A DNA stretch of 64,000 nt from Leptospira licerasiae serovar Varillal str. VAR 010 (GCF_000244755.1 NZ_AHOO02000012.1:62001-126000), one strand, 5' to 3'; positions 55,252 to 64,000 are shown, counted from the first letter of the stretch. The notes: a model not told the origin generated them from the sequence alone. Made by a program: numbers and translations.

Positions 55252-56691
55252 ATGAGTTCTTCAGAACAAAAATATAACGATACGATCGTCAAAGGATTTT
55301 TGATATCGGGATTGGTTTGGGGAGTGGCTTCCATGCTTGTAGGAGTATGGATCGCTTTCCAAATGGTATATCCTGAATTAAATTTCGGACCCTACTTCAC
55401 TTTCGGCAGGCTGAGACCTTTGCATACGAATGCGGCAATTTTCGGTTTCGCATTGAGTATCATATTCGCAACAGGTTATCACACAGTACAAAGACTTTGT
55501 AGAGTAAAGATTTGGAGCGACAAACTCGCATACTTACACTTATTTCTGTACAATCTTACGATCATAGCTGCGGCTATCACTTTACCTTTAGGCTTAAGCC
55601 AATCTAAGGAATACGCCGAATTAGAATGGCCACTTGACCTTATGATCGTGATCTGGTTCGTGATATTCCTAATCAATTATTTCGCGACGATCTTTACGCG
55701 TGAAGAAAAGCAACTATATGCTGCAATCTGGTTCTATATCGCGTCTTGGGTCACTATCCCGATACTATTTATAGTTAATAATCTTTCTATCCCGGTAAGT
55801 TGGATAAAGTCCTATTCGGTTTACTCAGGTGTGTACGATGCAAACATCCAATGGTGGTACGGACACAACGCTGTTGCCTTCGTTCTCACCACTCCTTTCT
55901 TGGGATTGATGTATTATTATCTTCCAAAACATATCAAACAGCCTATCTACAGTCATAGACTCTCCATCATTCACTTTTGGAGTTTGATCTTTTTATATAT
56001 TTGGGCAGGTCCTCACCACCTACTCTACTCTCCTCTTCCTGATTGGTTACAAACTACAGGAATGGTATTCAGTATCATGTTATGGATGCCTTCTTGGGGT
56101 GGAATGTTGAATGGATTTTTGACTCTGACTCAAGCCAAAGAAAAGATCAAAACGGACGCAACTTTAAAAATGCTCTTAGTGGGACTTACATTCTACGGTA
56201 TGTCCACATTCGAAGGTCCTCTTCTATCGATCAGAGCTGTCAGCGGCTTAGGCCATAACACAGACTGGATCATTGGACACGTTCACGGAGGAACCTTAGG
56301 TTGGGTGGGAATGATGTCGTTCGCCGTCATTTATTATCTCGTGCCTAGGTTATGGAATACAAACCTATTCTCTGAAAAACTAGCTAACACTCACTTCTGG
56401 GTCGCAACACTCGGGATCTTATTATACATCGTATCCATGTGGGTATCCGGTATTACCGAAGGTTCTATGTGGAGAGCGATAGACGAAACAGGTGCTCTAA
56501 AATTCCCTAACTGGGTGCAGATCACTGAAACTTTGAAACCTTATAGATTGTTCCGAGGTATCGGAGGAGGACTCTACTTCATCGGACTGATCATCATGAT
56601 CTATAATGTGGTTCGCACTATCCTGAATTCCGGCTCCGGATTCAAGGAAATCGATCTAAGGATCGGATCAAAAGAGGAGAAAGTTGTATGA
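55252..56691 (+). CDS. ccoN: cbb3-type cytochrome c oxidase subunit I
   Basis: A 479-residue catalytic subunit with about twelve membrane helices. Haem and copper ligands are in the helices with LHTNAAIFGFALS, YGHNAVAFVLTTPF, IWAGPHHLLYSPLP and IGHVHGGTLGWVGM, matching CcoN. It reduces oxygen with high affinity at the inner membrane. Ribosome site GGAGAG. Its stop overlaps ccoO by 4 bp. Confidence 0.97.
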   Translation: MSSSEQKYNDTIVKGFLISGLVWGVASMLVGVWIAFQMVYPELNFGPYFTFGRLRPLHTNAAIFGFALSIIFATGYHTVQRLCRVKIWSDKLAYLHLFLYNLTIIAAAITLPLGLSQSKEYAELEWPLDLMIVIWFVIFLINYFATIFTREEKQLYAAIWFYIASWVTIPILFIVNNLSIPVSWIKSYSVYSGVYDANIQWWYGHNAVAFVLTTPFLGLMYYYLPKHIKQPIYSHRLSIIHFWSLIFLYIWAGPHHLLYSPLPDWLQTTGMVFSIMLWMPSWGGMLNGFLTLTQAKEKIKTDATLKMLLVGLTFYGMSTFEGPLLSIRAVSGLGHNTDWIIGHVHGGTLGWVGMMSFAVIYYLVPRLWNTNLFSEKLANTHFWVATLGILLYIVSMWVSGITEGSMWRAIDETGALKFPNWVQITETLKPYRLFRGIGGGLYFIGLIIMIYNVVRTILNSGSGFKEIDLRIGSKEEKVV

Positions 56692-57377
56692 ATTGGTTCG
56701 ACAAATTATTGGATTGGTTCTCCGGTTTTACCGATCAGTGGGAAAAACACGGAGTTAAATTCACTTTATACACCACCGTCGCAATCTTGATCGGTGGAAT
56801 ATTCGAGCTGGTTCCTCCATTCTTCCTCACGAAAACGGCGGAACCCATCCAGAATGTAAAGCCGTATAACGCGTTAGAATTGGCGGGAAGAGACGTATAC
56901 CAGAAAGAAGGATGCAATAACTGTCACACTCAGATGATACGTCCTTTCAAATGGGAGGTGGATCGTTTCGACCCAGGACATTCTTACGGAAAAGACGGAT
57001 ATTCCAAAGCGGGAGAGTATGTTTACGATCACCCTTTTCTATGGGGATCCAAAAGAACAGGACCGGATCTAGCGCATGAATCCCAGATTCAACCTTCTGC
57101 GGAATGGCATAAGACACATTTGATCAATCCTAGAGATACTGCGAAAGGTTCCATTATGCCTGCTTATCCTTGGTTATTCGAAGAATCTTCTACCATAGAT
57201 GCTTCTAAGATCGCGGACCATATGAGAGGACTTCGAAAAGTAGGAGTTCCTTATACCGAAGAAGATATCGCTTCCGCGAACACCTTATTGGCTGGGAAAA
57301 CGGCAGGTGATGCGCTTATCGCGTATCTTCTCAAATTGGGAAAAGATACCGCCGAATTATCCAAAAGTTTACAGTGA
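56688..57377 (+). CDS. ccoO: cbb3 oxidase monohaem subunit II
   Basis: A 229-residue protein with one N-terminal helix (FTLYTTVAILIGGIFELVPPF) and a c-type haem site C-N-N-C-H (residues about 77-81). GRDVYQKEGCNNCHTQMIRP and PYTEEDIASAN are typical CcoO segments; the sixth haem ligand Met may be in SIMPAYPW. It passes electrons to CcoN. ATGA overlap with ccoN. Confidence 0.96.
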   Translation: MNWFDKLLDWFSGFTDQWEKHGVKFTLYTTVAILIGGIFELVPPFFLTKTAEPIQNVKPYNALELAGRDVYQKEGCNNCHTQMIRPFKWEVDRFDPGHSYGKDGYSKAGEYVYDHPFLWGSKRTGPDLAHESQIQPSAEWHKTHLINPRDTAKGSIMPAYPWLFEESSTIDASKIADHMRGLRKVGVPYTEEDIASANTLLAGKTAGDALIAYLLKLGKDTAELSKSLQ

Positions 57378-57385
57378 GATGAAAC

Positions 57386-57532
57386 ATGGATCTAGATACA
57401 TTACAAATTTATAAATCGTTACGGCTTCCAATCCTGGTAATTTCCATATTTACGATCATCCTATACGTATATAGAAGTTCCAGAAAGGAAAGAATGGAAA
57501 AACCTAAATTCAGAATGTTGGAGGAGGATTAA
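57386..57532 (+). CDS. ccoQ: cbb3 oxidase small subunit CcoQ
   Basis: A 48-residue gene between ccoO and ccoP. It starts ATG 57386 and encodes one helix (LPILVISIFTIILYVYR) followed by a basic then acidic tail ending MLEED. Size, order and topology match CcoQ, which stabilises the oxidase. ccoP starts 1 bp later. The tail resembles the CcoS tail (RMLFEED), an odd likeness. Confidence 0.88.
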   Translation: MDLDTLQIYKSLRLPILVISIFTIILYVYRSSRKERMEKPKFRMLEED

Positions 57533-57533
57533 T

Positions 57534-58067
57534 ATGAGCGATCCAAACAAGGAATTCGACGGGATCAGACAATCTGATAATCCCCTTCCTGAATGGTGGA
57601 AATGGGTATTCTTAGGATGTATCCTTTTCGCAGGAATTTACGCGGTATACTTCCACGTTTTTTCGGATTGGGGGACAAACGAATATTATGCCGCCCAAAT
57701 AAAGGAATACGAAAAAGAATTTCCGAATCGTAACGTTGCGGTAGAATCCAAGGACGGATCCAATCCGTTCAGAGAGAACCAAGATGCGATCAATGCGGGA
57801 CAAAAAACGTTCCAAACTTATTGTGTCGCCTGCCACGGACCGACTGGAGAAGGTTTAGTCGGCCCAAATCTAATGGATAAGGAATGGCTACACGGAAACA
57901 CGGATAAGGAACTTTACGAAACCGTTATGAAAGGAATTTCAGTAGAAAGAGCTAAATTAGGCAGAGGACCGATGCCTGCACACGAGAACTCGTTGGGTTC
58001 CGAAAAAGTATATCAAGTGCTTGCATGGTTAGCTTCCAAAAATCCGGAGCTTAAATCTTCCAAATAA
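57534..58067 (+). CDS. ccoP: cbb3 oxidase subunit III, monohaem type
   Basis: A 177-residue protein with one N-terminal helix (WKWVFLGCILFAGIYAVYFH) and a single c-haem motif C-V-A-C-H (residues about 97-101). Most CcoP proteins have two haem motifs and about 300 residues, so this one appears to lack a domain. A Met ligand may be in GPMPAH. It follows ccoQ by 1 bp. It should feed electrons to ccoO. Confidence 0.93.
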   Translation: MSDPNKEFDGIRQSDNPLPEWWKWVFLGCILFAGIYAVYFHVFSDWGTNEYYAAQIKEYEKEFPNRNVAVESKDGSNPFRENQDAINAGQKTFQTYCVACHGPTGEGLVGPNLMDKEWLHGNTDKELYETVMKGISVERAKLGRGPMPAHENSLGSEKVYQVLAWLASKNPELKSSK

Positions 58068-58103
58068 ATTCAACCGTCTCAGAGGATCATAAGGAGGGGC
58101 ACA

Positions 58104-59471
58104 ATGATCATTTCAAGACCAATGCAGGGAAAGATAAGGACCGCAAGAAATTACGTCCAGGTATTCTTGGTTCTTCTCTTTTTTATAACGCCTTGGATTC
58201 GCTGGGACGGATTTCAAGTTATCCGATTGGATATACCGGATAGAAAATTCTTTCTATTCGGTCATATTTTTATTCCACAAGAAGGATATTTCCTTCATCT
58301 TTTCCTGATCTCAGCGGGACTTAGCCTTTTTCTTTTCACAACTCTGATCGGTAGAGTTTGGTGCGGATGGGCCTGCCCTCAAACGATCTATACGGATATC
58401 TTCGATTGGATAGGAAGAAAGATCCAAGACTCCAAATATGGAAAAAAAGATGCGAACCCGGCTTTAGTTATTTTAACACATATCTCTTGGATAATAGTCA
58501 GCTTTGCCGCATCATTCGCTTGGATCTCCTATTTTATCGATCCTTACAAAATGATCGGTTATTTTCAAAATCCTAATTTAGAATTCCCTACTTGGTCTTT
58601 ATTTTTGGGATTCTTTACATTCGCGATGTATGCGGACATTGCGTTCATACGGGAACAATTCTGTAAATATGCATGCCCATATGCACGCTTCCAAACCGTG
58701 ATGATGGATAATCATTCCGTAAATATCACTTACGATTATGTAAGAGGCGAACCTAGACGAAAAGGAACCACAAAAATCGGAGATTGCACAGCTTGTAATA
58801 TGTGCCTTGTCGTATGCCCTACCGGGATAGACATCCGAGAAGGAGCTAATCCGTGGTGTATCGCCTGCGGAAAATGTTCGGATGCATGCACAAAACAAAT
58901 GGCTAAGGAAAATAAGAAAACCTTGATAGGCTATTGGTCCGAAAACGAGATCGCCGAAAAAGGTTCTCCCGTCCGCTGGATCCGACCAAGAACCGTTGTT
59001 TACGGGCTTTTTTTAATACTAGCGATTTCCGCCATCGGAATCTTATTATCCAGCAGAGTGCCTCTCTACCTATCAGTTCTTCCGGATAGAAATATACAAC
59101 CAATGATGGTCCAAAACGGAGTAATTCGGAATTTTTACGAAGTACAAATGCAGAACTTAACTTCTAAAGATAGGACCCTAAAATTCGAAATAGAAAACTC
59201 GGATCTCCAAGGAGAAAGAAAAATACTCGTAGGAGGAACGGAGGAAGCTACGGTAGAACTAAAAGGTAATTCGGAAGAAAGATACAGGCTATTTATAGAG
59301 TTAAAAATAGCGGATCAAGACGCCCAAAAAAGAAGTCACGATATCAAATTAAAAGTAATAGACATTCAAGATTTCGAATATTCTAAATCTACGACAGTTC
59401 CATTCCTACTTCCGGTATCAATCTCCGGATGGAAAATACAAAATGACGAGAGGATAGTCCATGGACGTTAG
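58104..59471 (+). CDS. ccoG: cbb3 oxidase assembly protein CcoG (FixG/RdxA)
   Basis: A 455-residue membrane ferredoxin-like protein. Helices are followed by CGWACPQTIYTDIFDW and two 4Fe-4S motifs (CTACNMCLVVCP; CIACGKCSDAC). The C-terminal 150 residues form the soluble FixG-C domain. It helps copper handling for the oxidase. AGGAGGGG ribosome site. Its end overlaps ccoH by 11 bp. Confidence 0.95.
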   Translation: MIISRPMQGKIRTARNYVQVFLVLLFFITPWIRWDGFQVIRLDIPDRKFFLFGHIFIPQEGYFLHLFLISAGLSLFLFTTLIGRVWCGWACPQTIYTDIFDWIGRKIQDSKYGKKDANPALVILTHISWIIVSFAASFAWISYFIDPYKMIGYFQNPNLEFPTWSLFLGFFTFAMYADIAFIREQFCKYACPYARFQTVMMDNHSVNITYDYVRGEPRRKGTTKIGDCTACNMCLVVCPTGIDIREGANPWCIACGKCSDACTKQMAKENKKTLIGYWSENEIAEKGSPVRWIRPRTVVYGLFLILAISAIGILLSSRVPLYLSVLPDRNIQPMMVQNGVIRNFYEVQMQNLTSKDRTLKFEIENSDLQGERKILVGGTEEATVELKGNSEERYRLFIELKIADQDAQKRSHDIKLKVIDIQDFEYSKSTTVPFLLPVSISGWKIQNDERIVHGR

Positions 59472-59946
59472 TTTAAAAAGAGCCTTTTGGGTGATCAAGA
59501 TCGCATTTCTTGCCTTGTTCGTAGCCACATTTTTTACCGTAAAACTTGCTTTAGCCGGACACACTCCAACTATCGATTCAAATTATTACGAAAAAGGACT
59601 CAAATACGAACAGTCTATTCTCTCTCAGAGGAAAATGATAGAAGCGGGTTATGGATTCCAAGCGGATTGGATCAAAAATCCAAACTCTCTCAGGTCGGGA
59701 AAACAAGATCTCCTGTTGGAATTCAAACATGGAGAACAAAAGATCAAAGGAGCACAAATCCAAGTCCAATTGGATAAAACCGCTACAGAAAAGTTCAATG
59801 AAAGTATCGTCTTACGGGAAACTTCTCCCGGAAAATATCAGGGAGCGTTATCGATCCCTTTTCCCGGTGAATGGAGGATTTCCATCTCCGCAAAAATCCC
59901 CGAAGGAATTTTAGAAAAGACCGTATCGATTAAGGTGACCCATTGA
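59461..59946 (+). CDS. ccoH: cbb3 oxidase assembly protein CcoH (FixH)
   Basis: A 161-residue protein with one N-terminal helix (IKIAFLALFVATFFTVKLAL) and a FixH-like beta domain: SNYYEKGLKYE is a family hallmark, followed by SPGKYQGALSIPFPGEWRIS. It sits in the membrane with its domain outside the cytoplasm. ATG overlaps the ccoG stop by 11 bp and its own end overlaps ccoI by 4. Confidence 0.92.
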   Translation: MDVSLKRAFWVIKIAFLALFVATFFTVKLALAGHTPTIDSNYYEKGLKYEQSILSQRKMIEAGYGFQADWIKNPNSLRSGKQDLLLEFKHGEQKIKGAQIQVQLDKTATEKFNESIVLRETSPGKYQGALSIPFPGEWRISISAKIPEGILEKTVSIKVTH

Positions 59947-62396
59947 AAGTATTGGAAAACAAAACATTATGTTTTCATTGTAATACTGAAATAGACGGAG
60001 TATCCATACGCAGAACGGAGCAAGGTTTAGAAAGGGAATATTGTTGTAATGGATGTGCTGAAATTTCACATCTATTACTCTCAAACGGACTGGATCAATT
60101 CTACCAAATTAGAGGAACACAGTCCTTAGAACCGATCGATGCGGAAGATCAAAAATTTTCCCCAGAAGAATTGGACAATGAAACCGTATATTCCGAATAT
60201 TTGGAAAAGAAGAACGGTCAGAATTCAAACGTATATATCACAGTTACGAACCTACACTGTTCCGCCTGTGTATGGCTGATAGAAACCGTTCTTACAAAAA
60301 CCGAAGGGATCCAAGAAGCAAGGATCAATTTCGGAACAGGAAGGCTCAAAGTAGAATTCGATCTCTCTAAGATCACACTCGGTAAAATTATCAAAACAAT
60401 CGAAAGTTTGGGATACAAGGCCAAACTTTACTCTCCACTAAAAGCGGAATCCAAAGTGGAGAAACCATTTCAAGAATTAAGCATTCGGATGATAGTAGCA
60501 GGCTTCTGCTGGGGAAATATCATGTTATTTTCCGCGAGCCTCTATGCGGGATATTTCGAAGGGATGGAATTCAATATTAAGAATCTATTCCATTATATTT
60601 CCTGGATATTTGCGACTCCTGTTTATTTTTACTCCGGTTATCCATTCTGGAAAGGAGCTTACGAATCTTGGAAAAGAAAACTACTCGGAATGGATACCTT
60701 ACTGTTCGCAGGAGTAAGCCTCGCCTACTTCTACAGTATCTATGTAACCATTTCCGGAAAAGGAGAAGTCTATTTCGACTCGGTTTGTACGATTTACTTC
60801 TTCATTTTGCTTGGAAAATATTTCGAAGCGATGATCCGCTATAAAGCTGGCGCAAAAATAGGCGAATTACTCTCCCTTTTACCCGAGGAATACGAAGTTT
60901 CCAAAAAAGGGATTTGGTCCAAACATTCCGCTTCTTCGATTGAAAGAGGAGATATAGTAAAATTATCCTTGGGAAGTAAGGCGCCGGTAGACGGCATTTT
61001 AGAATCCGAAATAGCATTTTTCGACGAATCCGTTTTGACGGGAGAAAGCAAGCCGATCCGAAAATCCTCTGGAGCAGAGATCAAAGCTGGTTCCGTTTCG
61101 CTTTCCACTAATGTAAAATTCCAAGCAAAAGGAAACGCAAACGAAAGTTCTCTCGCCCAGATCGGTCGAATATTAGAAGATTCTTTATTAACAAAGCCGA
61201 AAATCCAAAGAAGTACGGACAAACTGGCCGCAGTATTCATAAAAGTTGTTCTATTCGTCGCAATCGGAACGTTTATCTACTGGTTCAAATTCCATTCCAC
61301 TGAAGACGCAATCTTAAATACGATCAGTGTACTGATAGTAGCCTGCCCTTGTGCGCTCGGATTGAGCGTGCCGGCTGCACTCGTGATCAGCCACTTACTA
61401 CAATCAAAAGAAGGTGTGCTCGTTAAAAATCCAGAGTCGGTAGAAATTTTAGCGAAAGCAAATCGCATCTTCTTCGATAAAACCGGTACATTGACTACTG
61501 GAAAATTGGAATTAAATGCGGAGAAGTGTTTCTCATTAGAGGAAAATCCTTCCAAGTTCAGAGAGATTGCAATTCGATTGGAATCCCATTCCTCTCATCC
61601 GATCGCAAAATCTATTATCGAGGCATTCGCAAACGAGACGCCTCAGTTCTTAGAGAATATTTCCATAGAGGGCCTCTCTTGTGACTTCACAGATTGGAAT
61701 TCCTACAAAGAAATTCCAGGGGAAGGAATGGAGGCAAAATTCCAAGACAAGGTCTATCGTATCGGAAAGAAAAATTTCGCCTGGGAAAATAAACCTGAAA
61801 ACGACGGCTGGATACATCTTTCCGAAAACGGCATTCCGTTAGTTGCCTGGGAATTTAGAGATAAAGCCAGAACCGAAGCGAAGGGTTCCGTCCAAGAACT
61901 AAAATCATTTATTCCTAACATGGAGATATTATCAGGCGATATTCCTACGAAGGTGGAAACACTTTCTAAAGAACTTGGGATCCAAAACTTCAAAGCCAAT
62001 CTAACGCCTATCCAAAAAAAAGAAAGGATCTTAGAGGCCCAGTCTTCCGGAGAAGTTGTTCTTATGGTGGGAGATGGTATCAACGATTCTGCGTGTATTG
62101 CACAGGCGGATCTGGGAATTTCCATGGGAATGGGTTCGGATCTTTCCTTGGATAAATCCGATATCATTCTTGTAAAAGATAGATTGGATTCCCTTCCAAA
62201 ATCGATATTGATCGCACGAAAAACAAGACGGGTGATTCTGCAGAACATTTGCCTTTCTTTAGTTTATAATTCTATAATGATCCCATTGGCAGCGGGAGGA
62301 TTAATGCTCCCAGTTATCTGTGCGGGATTCATGACGCTGAGCTCCTTGACAGTAGTATTAAATTCCATTTCTTTAAAAAATAGGGTATTTACATGA
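59943..62396 (+). CDS. ccoI: cbb3 oxidase copper-loading P-type ATPase, TTG start
   Basis: An 817-residue P1B ATPase. N-terminal CFHC and CCNGC metal site, then an HMA domain with LHCSACVWLIE. Membrane copper motif is CPCALGLSVPAAL, with phosphorylation loop DKTGTLTTGKL and GDGINDSA. It exports copper for oxidase assembly. The start codon appears to be TTG 59943 (AAGGTG upstream, overlapping TGA of ccoH); no ATG lies nearby. Followed by ccoS (ATGA). Confidence 0.96.
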   Translation: MKVLENKTLCFHCNTEIDGVSIRRTEQGLEREYCCNGCAEISHLLLSNGLDQFYQIRGTQSLEPIDAEDQKFSPEELDNETVYSEYLEKKNGQNSNVYITVTNLHCSACVWLIETVLTKTEGIQEARINFGTGRLKVEFDLSKITLGKIIKTIESLGYKAKLYSPLKAESKVEKPFQELSIRMIVAGFCWGNIMLFSASLYAGYFEGMEFNIKNLFHYISWIFATPVYFYSGYPFWKGAYESWKRKLLGMDTLLFAGVSLAYFYSIYVTISGKGEVYFDSVCTIYFFILLGKYFEAMIRYKAGAKIGELLSLLPEEYEVSKKGIWSKHSASSIERGDIVKLSLGSKAPVDGILESEIAFFDESVLTGESKPIRKSSGAEIKAGSVSLSTNVKFQAKGNANESSLAQIGRILEDSLLTKPKIQRSTDKLAAVFIKVVLFVAIGTFIYWFKFHSTEDAILNTISVLIVACPCALGLSVPAALVISHLLQSKEGVLVKNPESVEILAKANRIFFDKTGTLTTGKLELNAEKCFSLEENPSKFREIAIRLESHSSHPIAKSIIEAFANETPQFLENISIEGLSCDFTDWNSYKEIPGEGMEAKFQDKVYRIGKKNFAWENKPENDGWIHLSENGIPLVAWEFRDKARTEAKGSVQELKSFIPNMEILSGDIPTKVETLSKELGIQNFKANLTPIQKKERILEAQSSGEVVLMVGDGINDSACIAQADLGISMGMGSDLSLDKSDIILVKDRLDSLPKSILIARKTRRVILQNICLSLVYNSIMIPLAAGGLMLPVICAGFMTLSSLTVVLNSISLKNRVFT

Positions 62397-62551
62397 ACGC
62401 TTTGTATTTGACCATTCCAATCGCACTCGTGATCTCCTTCGGAGCATTTTACGTATTCCTTCTCAATTTTAAGTCTGGCCAATACGAAGACATTGAGGGG
62501 CCAAAATACAGGATGTTATTTGAAGAAGATAAACAGGAAAAATCGAATTAG
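62393..62551 (+). CDS. ccoS: cbb3 oxidase maturation protein CcoS
   Basis: A 52-residue gene whose ATG (62393) overlaps the ccoI stop. It encodes one helix (LTIPIALVISFGAFYVFLLN) then a polar tail with YEDIEGPKYRMLFEED, as in CcoS. Small genes of this type are often missed. It is needed for metal cofactor insertion in known systems. Confidence 0.9.
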   Translation: MNALYLTIPIALVISFGAFYVFLLNFKSGQYEDIEGPKYRMLFEEDKQEKSN

Positions 62552-62560
62552 GAGTTTATC

Positions 62561-63313
62561 ATGGAACTGACTTCTGCGATATTATTCGGATCTTTTTTGA
62601 ACGGACTGACAGGCTCTTTTCATTGTTTGGGAATGTGCGGTCCTTTAGCGGGAAGTTTAAATCTTACACTTTCCCCGACTGATAAAAAGACAAGTCCGGT
62701 CCTATTACAAATTTTGTATAATTTGGGAAGGTTGGTCTCCTACACTTCAATCGGATTAGGTTTCGGATTTTTAGGAAAAGTCACAAACCAAAGCCTTTCT
62801 CTATTACTCCCTGCACAAGAATTTGCGGCCTGGTTCGGAGCGGTATTCATTCTACTCTTTGGAGTTTCTATCCTATTTCAAAAGGATTGGACCCAAAATA
62901 GATTTTTCTCCAAAGTATTCTCAAAGGTCGGATCCAAACTTTTAAAATTCAGAGAGAATAAAAGTCCAAGCTCTCGTTTAGCGATCGGATTTATGTTCGG
63001 GATGTTAACAGGATTTTTACCCTGTGGGATCTTATATCCTGCGTTCGTCATGGCTTTTGCAACCGGCTCACCCGCGTTCGGAGCATTAAGTATGTTCTTC
63101 TTCTTTTTAGGGACCTTTCCTATGCTTTTCGGGTTCGGTTTAGGATTTAGAATGATCTTAGCGAAATTCGGGAAAGACAAACTTAAACTCGCAGGTTTTG
63201 CGATTATTCTTCTTTCTATTTCCTTAATGTTATTCAGAATGAATCATACTCATAACCACTCCGAATCGGGAGAAAAAATGGAAGATAGTGGCGCTCATCA
63301 CCACCATCACTAG
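62561..63313 (+). CDS. SafE/TauE-like or DsbD-like membrane protein of the cbb3 cluster
   Basis: A 250-residue protein with six or so helices. The N-terminus has FHCLGMCGPLAGSL, a metal-binding motif seen in the SafE-like proteins that accompany ccoI, and a later GFLPCGILYPAFVMA. The C-terminus is His-rich and ends in five His. Possibly handles copper for the oxidase. It follows ccoS by 9 bp in the same transcript. Confidence 0.88.
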   Translation: MELTSAILFGSFLNGLTGSFHCLGMCGPLAGSLNLTLSPTDKKTSPVLLQILYNLGRLVSYTSIGLGFGFLGKVTNQSLSLLLPAQEFAAWFGAVFILLFGVSILFQKDWTQNRFFSKVFSKVGSKLLKFRENKSPSSRLAIGFMFGMLTGFLPCGILYPAFVMAFATGSPAFGALSMFFFFLGTFPMLFGFGLGFRMILAKFGKDKLKLAGFAIILLSISLMLFRMNHTHNHSESGEKMEDSGAHHHHH

Positions 63314-63320
63314 TCTTAAA

Positions 63321-63989
63321 TTAAAATTCGGCGAATTCCCTGGATCTTTTTTCAGGGAAAAGATACCATCTTTGTATTGCTTCCGAAACTAAAAACCATT
63401 TGGTACTATCTTCAAAATGACTGGGAGACCCAGGCACAAAATAGACTTTTTTGATGGATGTCTCAATCTTAGAAAGTGCAGAACGATTCACTATTCTGCC
63501 GGTAAAATCAAGTTCACCTAAAATATTCAATACGGAAGTATTCAAAAACTTACCGCTATATTCTTGAAGACCGTTACCTATCAGTATAAGACTCTCCACC
63601 TGAGAATCCGTATTGCCTGCGGCACGGAACATTCTCCCCGCAATAGAGGACGAACCTATATAAGAAACTTTTAAAGAATCGGCGCCTTCCAAATTTCGGA
63701 CCTGTTTAGTGATCTCGGAGAGGCGATCCGATAAAAGATTCACATCGGAACGATTGGCATGGATCTCTCTTTCTTCTTGAGTCAAGAGACCTTTTAGAAA
63801 AAGAGTGGCCACTCCCCTTTCATTAAGAAAATTTCTCATCTTAGAAAATCGATCCGCAAATTTGTCATCCTTCTCATCCAAAACCAGGACGGCTAAAAAC
63901 ACTGCCTGGCTCGGAATAAAAAGTTCTCCTTTTAATTGGACCCGATTTACTTGAAAGTCTAGAGTGGTTTGAAAATCATATCGGACCAT
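63321..63989 (-). CDS. Alpha/beta hydrolase-like hypothetical protein
   Basis: A 222-residue soluble protein. Central segment YIGSSSIAGRMFRAAGN resembles a nucleophile elbow (G-S-S-S-I-A-G), and GELDFTGRIVNRSAL and VPGSPSHFED suit the acid and His positions of a dienelactone-hydrolase fold. It lacks other hallmarks, so the family is tentative. It converges with the SafE-like gene, with 7 bp between them. Its ATG at 63989 lies just 11 bases from the window's end, so upstream context is not seen. Confidence 0.65.
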   Translation of the reverse strand: MVRYDFQTTLDFQVNRVQLKGELFIPSQAVFLAVLVLDEKDDKFADRFSKMRNFLNERGVATLFLKGLLTQEEREIHANRSDVNLLSDRLSEITKQVRNLEGADSLKVSYIGSSSIAGRMFRAAGNTDSQVESLILIGNGLQEYSGKFLNTSVLNILGELDFTGRIVNRSALSKIETSIKKVYFVPGSPSHFEDSTKWFLVSEAIQRWYLFPEKRSREFAEF

Positions 63990-64000
63990 TTTATAAAACT

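Noticed and set aside
63274..63313. His-rich tail of the SafE-like protein read as a cloning tag
   Set aside because: His codons are mixed and follow a native acidic linker, and such tails are common in metal-handling proteins; no vector sequence is present.
1..64000. CRISPR arrays, tRNA or rRNA genes, insertion sequences, prophage
   Set aside because: No regular direct repeats with spacers, no cloverleaf-like sequence, no transposase or phage gene was found on either strand by eye.

Overview
The window reads as a chromosomal segment of a Leptospira-like spirochete. The main pointers are many lipoproteins with relaxed spirochaetal lipoboxes (about eight), many multi-PAS sensor kinases, AraC regulators with multi-helix membrane N-termini, a TRAP transporter with a T-component-like lipoprotein, and an intergenic palindromic repeat style I associate with Leptospira. 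No rRNA, tRNA, insertion sequence, phage or CRISPR array was seen. Base composition and gene density look uniform, so most of the window looks like core or lineage-specific chromosome rather than a recent island. Species was not determined.

Layout. 1-2.0 kb: 5' part of a cyclic-nucleotide-binding protein and a PAS/HisKA_2 sensor kinase. 2.1-4.7 kb: DUF445 membrane protein, a small hypothetical and an alpha/beta hydrolase. 10.6-4.7 kb (minus): PAS sensor kinase, PAS/SpoIIE phosphatase, then pgsB-pgsC-pgsW, the core of a poly-gamma-glutamate system, with gaps of 1-42 bp. 10.8-11.6 kb: RRM protein and periplasmic FKBP. 11.9-14.2 kb: PiT phosphate transporter with a cytoplasmic tail. 14.3-18.5 kb (minus): T-component-like lipoprotein, solute-binding protein and fused TRAP permease. 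18.6-20.2 kb: membrane-bound BTAD-type regulator behind several perfect palindromes. 20.5-27.8 kb (minus): two co-transcribed giant lipoproteins of about 1200 residues. 28-34 kb: membrane AraC regulator, fatty acid desaturase with a likely operator, EamA exporter, a GH67-like protein and a MORN lipoprotein. 34-36 kb: two lipoproteins. 36-43 kb: Rrf2 regulator, hydrolase, LysR regulator divergent from leuCD, acyltransferase, tiny Cys/Gly-rich lipoprotein, enoyl-CoA hydratase. 43-50 kb: large PAS kinase, membrane protein, frameshifted LpoB-like lipoprotein, AraC regulator, YbhB-like protein, ThiM. 49.7-53.5 kb (minus): hybrid kinase with two transmitter modules followed by a NarL-type response regulator. 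53.8-63.3 kb (plus): CoA transferase, then a complete cbb3 oxidase operon ccoNOQP-GHIS plus a SafE-like membrane protein, with an FNR-like palindrome upstream. The window ends with a hydrolase-like hypothetical.

Several systems are read from gene order as well as sequence. The cbb3 operon holds structural, assembly, copper-loading and membrane genes in one run, including two short genes (ccoQ and ccoS). The pgs genes form a compact operon behind two signalling proteins. The strongest leads are the pgs cluster lacking a PgsA gene, the two-transmitter kinase with its NarL partner, the giant lipoprotein pair, the BTAD regulator with its palindromes, and the LpoB-like gene that looks broken at an A/T homopolymer.
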